Shown one piece after another: positions 63,665 to 64,000 of a DNA stretch of 64,000 nt. The position numbers and the translations under genes are program-made. Below the pieces are notes generated by a model that did not search any database, was not told the origin of the DNA, and saw nothing but the letters and a program-made list of their open reading frames with translations. Source of the stretch: Durio zibethinus. Lineage: Eukaryota; Streptophyta; Magnoliopsida; Malvales; Malvaceae. Position 1 is the stretch's first letter. Each line of letters starts with the position of its first letter. The stretch spans positions 4,085,149-4,149,148 of the forward strand of contig NW_019167871.1 of the NCBI RefSeq assembly GCF_002303985.1, written 5' to 3'.

Positions 63665-64000
63665 TTTTGAGGGACAGTCTTACGATCTGAACTCTGAACT
63701 CAGAATGTGAAATATAGTCTTTTTATACAGGCAAAAGGTTAGTGAATAATTTCCTTTTTCTTTGTCATTCCCTTTGAGTGACTTTAAGGTTTCTTGAATG
63801 AAACTCAAGACATCTGAAAGATTCATGATCTGTTCTTTTCTTCTGCTTCAAACGTTATAAGATTCATTGCTGTAACTTACTCCCCAGGGCTAATCCCAAT
63901 CTTTTCTTGCTTTGTTTGGAGCAACAATGAAGTGGAAGAATATGCTGTTTTTGATATAGAGTATCAATTTTTTTGGTACTTGAGATTGTTAGGATTTGAA
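63665..64000 (-). promoter_or_regulatory. Upstream region of the NHL gene with TATA box
   Basis: On the minus strand TATAAAAAGA (63718-63727) lies about 54 bp before the ATG, implying a leader of roughly 20-30 nt. The remaining bases to the window end show no gene. No W-box cluster or other specific element is convincing. Confidence 0.5.

Overview
This is a eudicot plant nuclear window. It is AT-rich, with spliced or single-exon plant gene families (ATL RING-H2, SIAMESE-RELATED, NHL, H2B.S/H2B.8-type histone), Ty3/Gypsy and Ty1/Copia LTR elements, a CACTA-type MITE and a SINE. I cannot name the species. Gene density is low: four convincing protein-coding loci, one histone pseudogene, and the rest repeats and intergenic DNA.

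Layout. 88-8727 is a decayed Gypsy element with 1.6-1.8 kb LTRs, an inner related LTR, a DUF7745-like fragment, a pol tail and a 39-bp tandem array. 8728-11841 is intergenic and holds a clean 244-bp CACTA-type MITE (10048-10291). 11842-12195 is a SIAMESE-RELATED CDK inhibitor. 15552-21247 is a long-tailed H2B.S/H2B.8-like histone gene, split by a decayed 4.76-kb Copia element (15641-20397) and further broken by frameshifts and stops. 22405-41237 carries an ATL RING-H2 gene (+), an 840-residue C-terminal RING protein in seven coding exons (-) with an intronic SINE, and a collapsed Gypsy element (LTR, primer site, truncated LTR) flanked by a perfect 5-bp target duplication. 41238-42237 is exactly 1000 Ns. 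42239-61072 repeats 22405-41237 in the same order and orientation, almost base for base. 61073-64000 is unique and ends with an NHL (LEA_2) gene on the minus strand.

The dominant fact is the 18.8-kb direct duplication abutting the N gap. The left copy ends at the gap, the right copy starts at it, and the right copy then runs on into unique sequence. That is the geometry of two overlapping contig ends scaffolded without being merged, so the genome probably has one locus here, seen as two haplotypes or two error-prone consensuses. The copies damage different genes: ATL is open only on the left, the first RING-gene exon is open only on the right, and RING exons 3-4 are open only on the left. Coding differences are mostly 1-bp indels. 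LTR differences are mostly C/T and G/A transitions, which points to real haplotypes as well as consensus errors.

The genes do not form a pathway or operon. Two encode probable E3 ubiquitin ligases, one a cell-cycle inhibitor, one a membrane-anchored defence or stress-type protein, and one is a dead chromatin gene. I found no new multi-gene system. The observations most worth following are the interrupted H2B.8-like gene, the assembly overlap with its transition-biased LTR differences, the collapsed LTR element, a 96-bp imperfect hairpin at 3595-3690, and repeated CCAA-N4-TTGG-like dyads inside the Gypsy LTRs.
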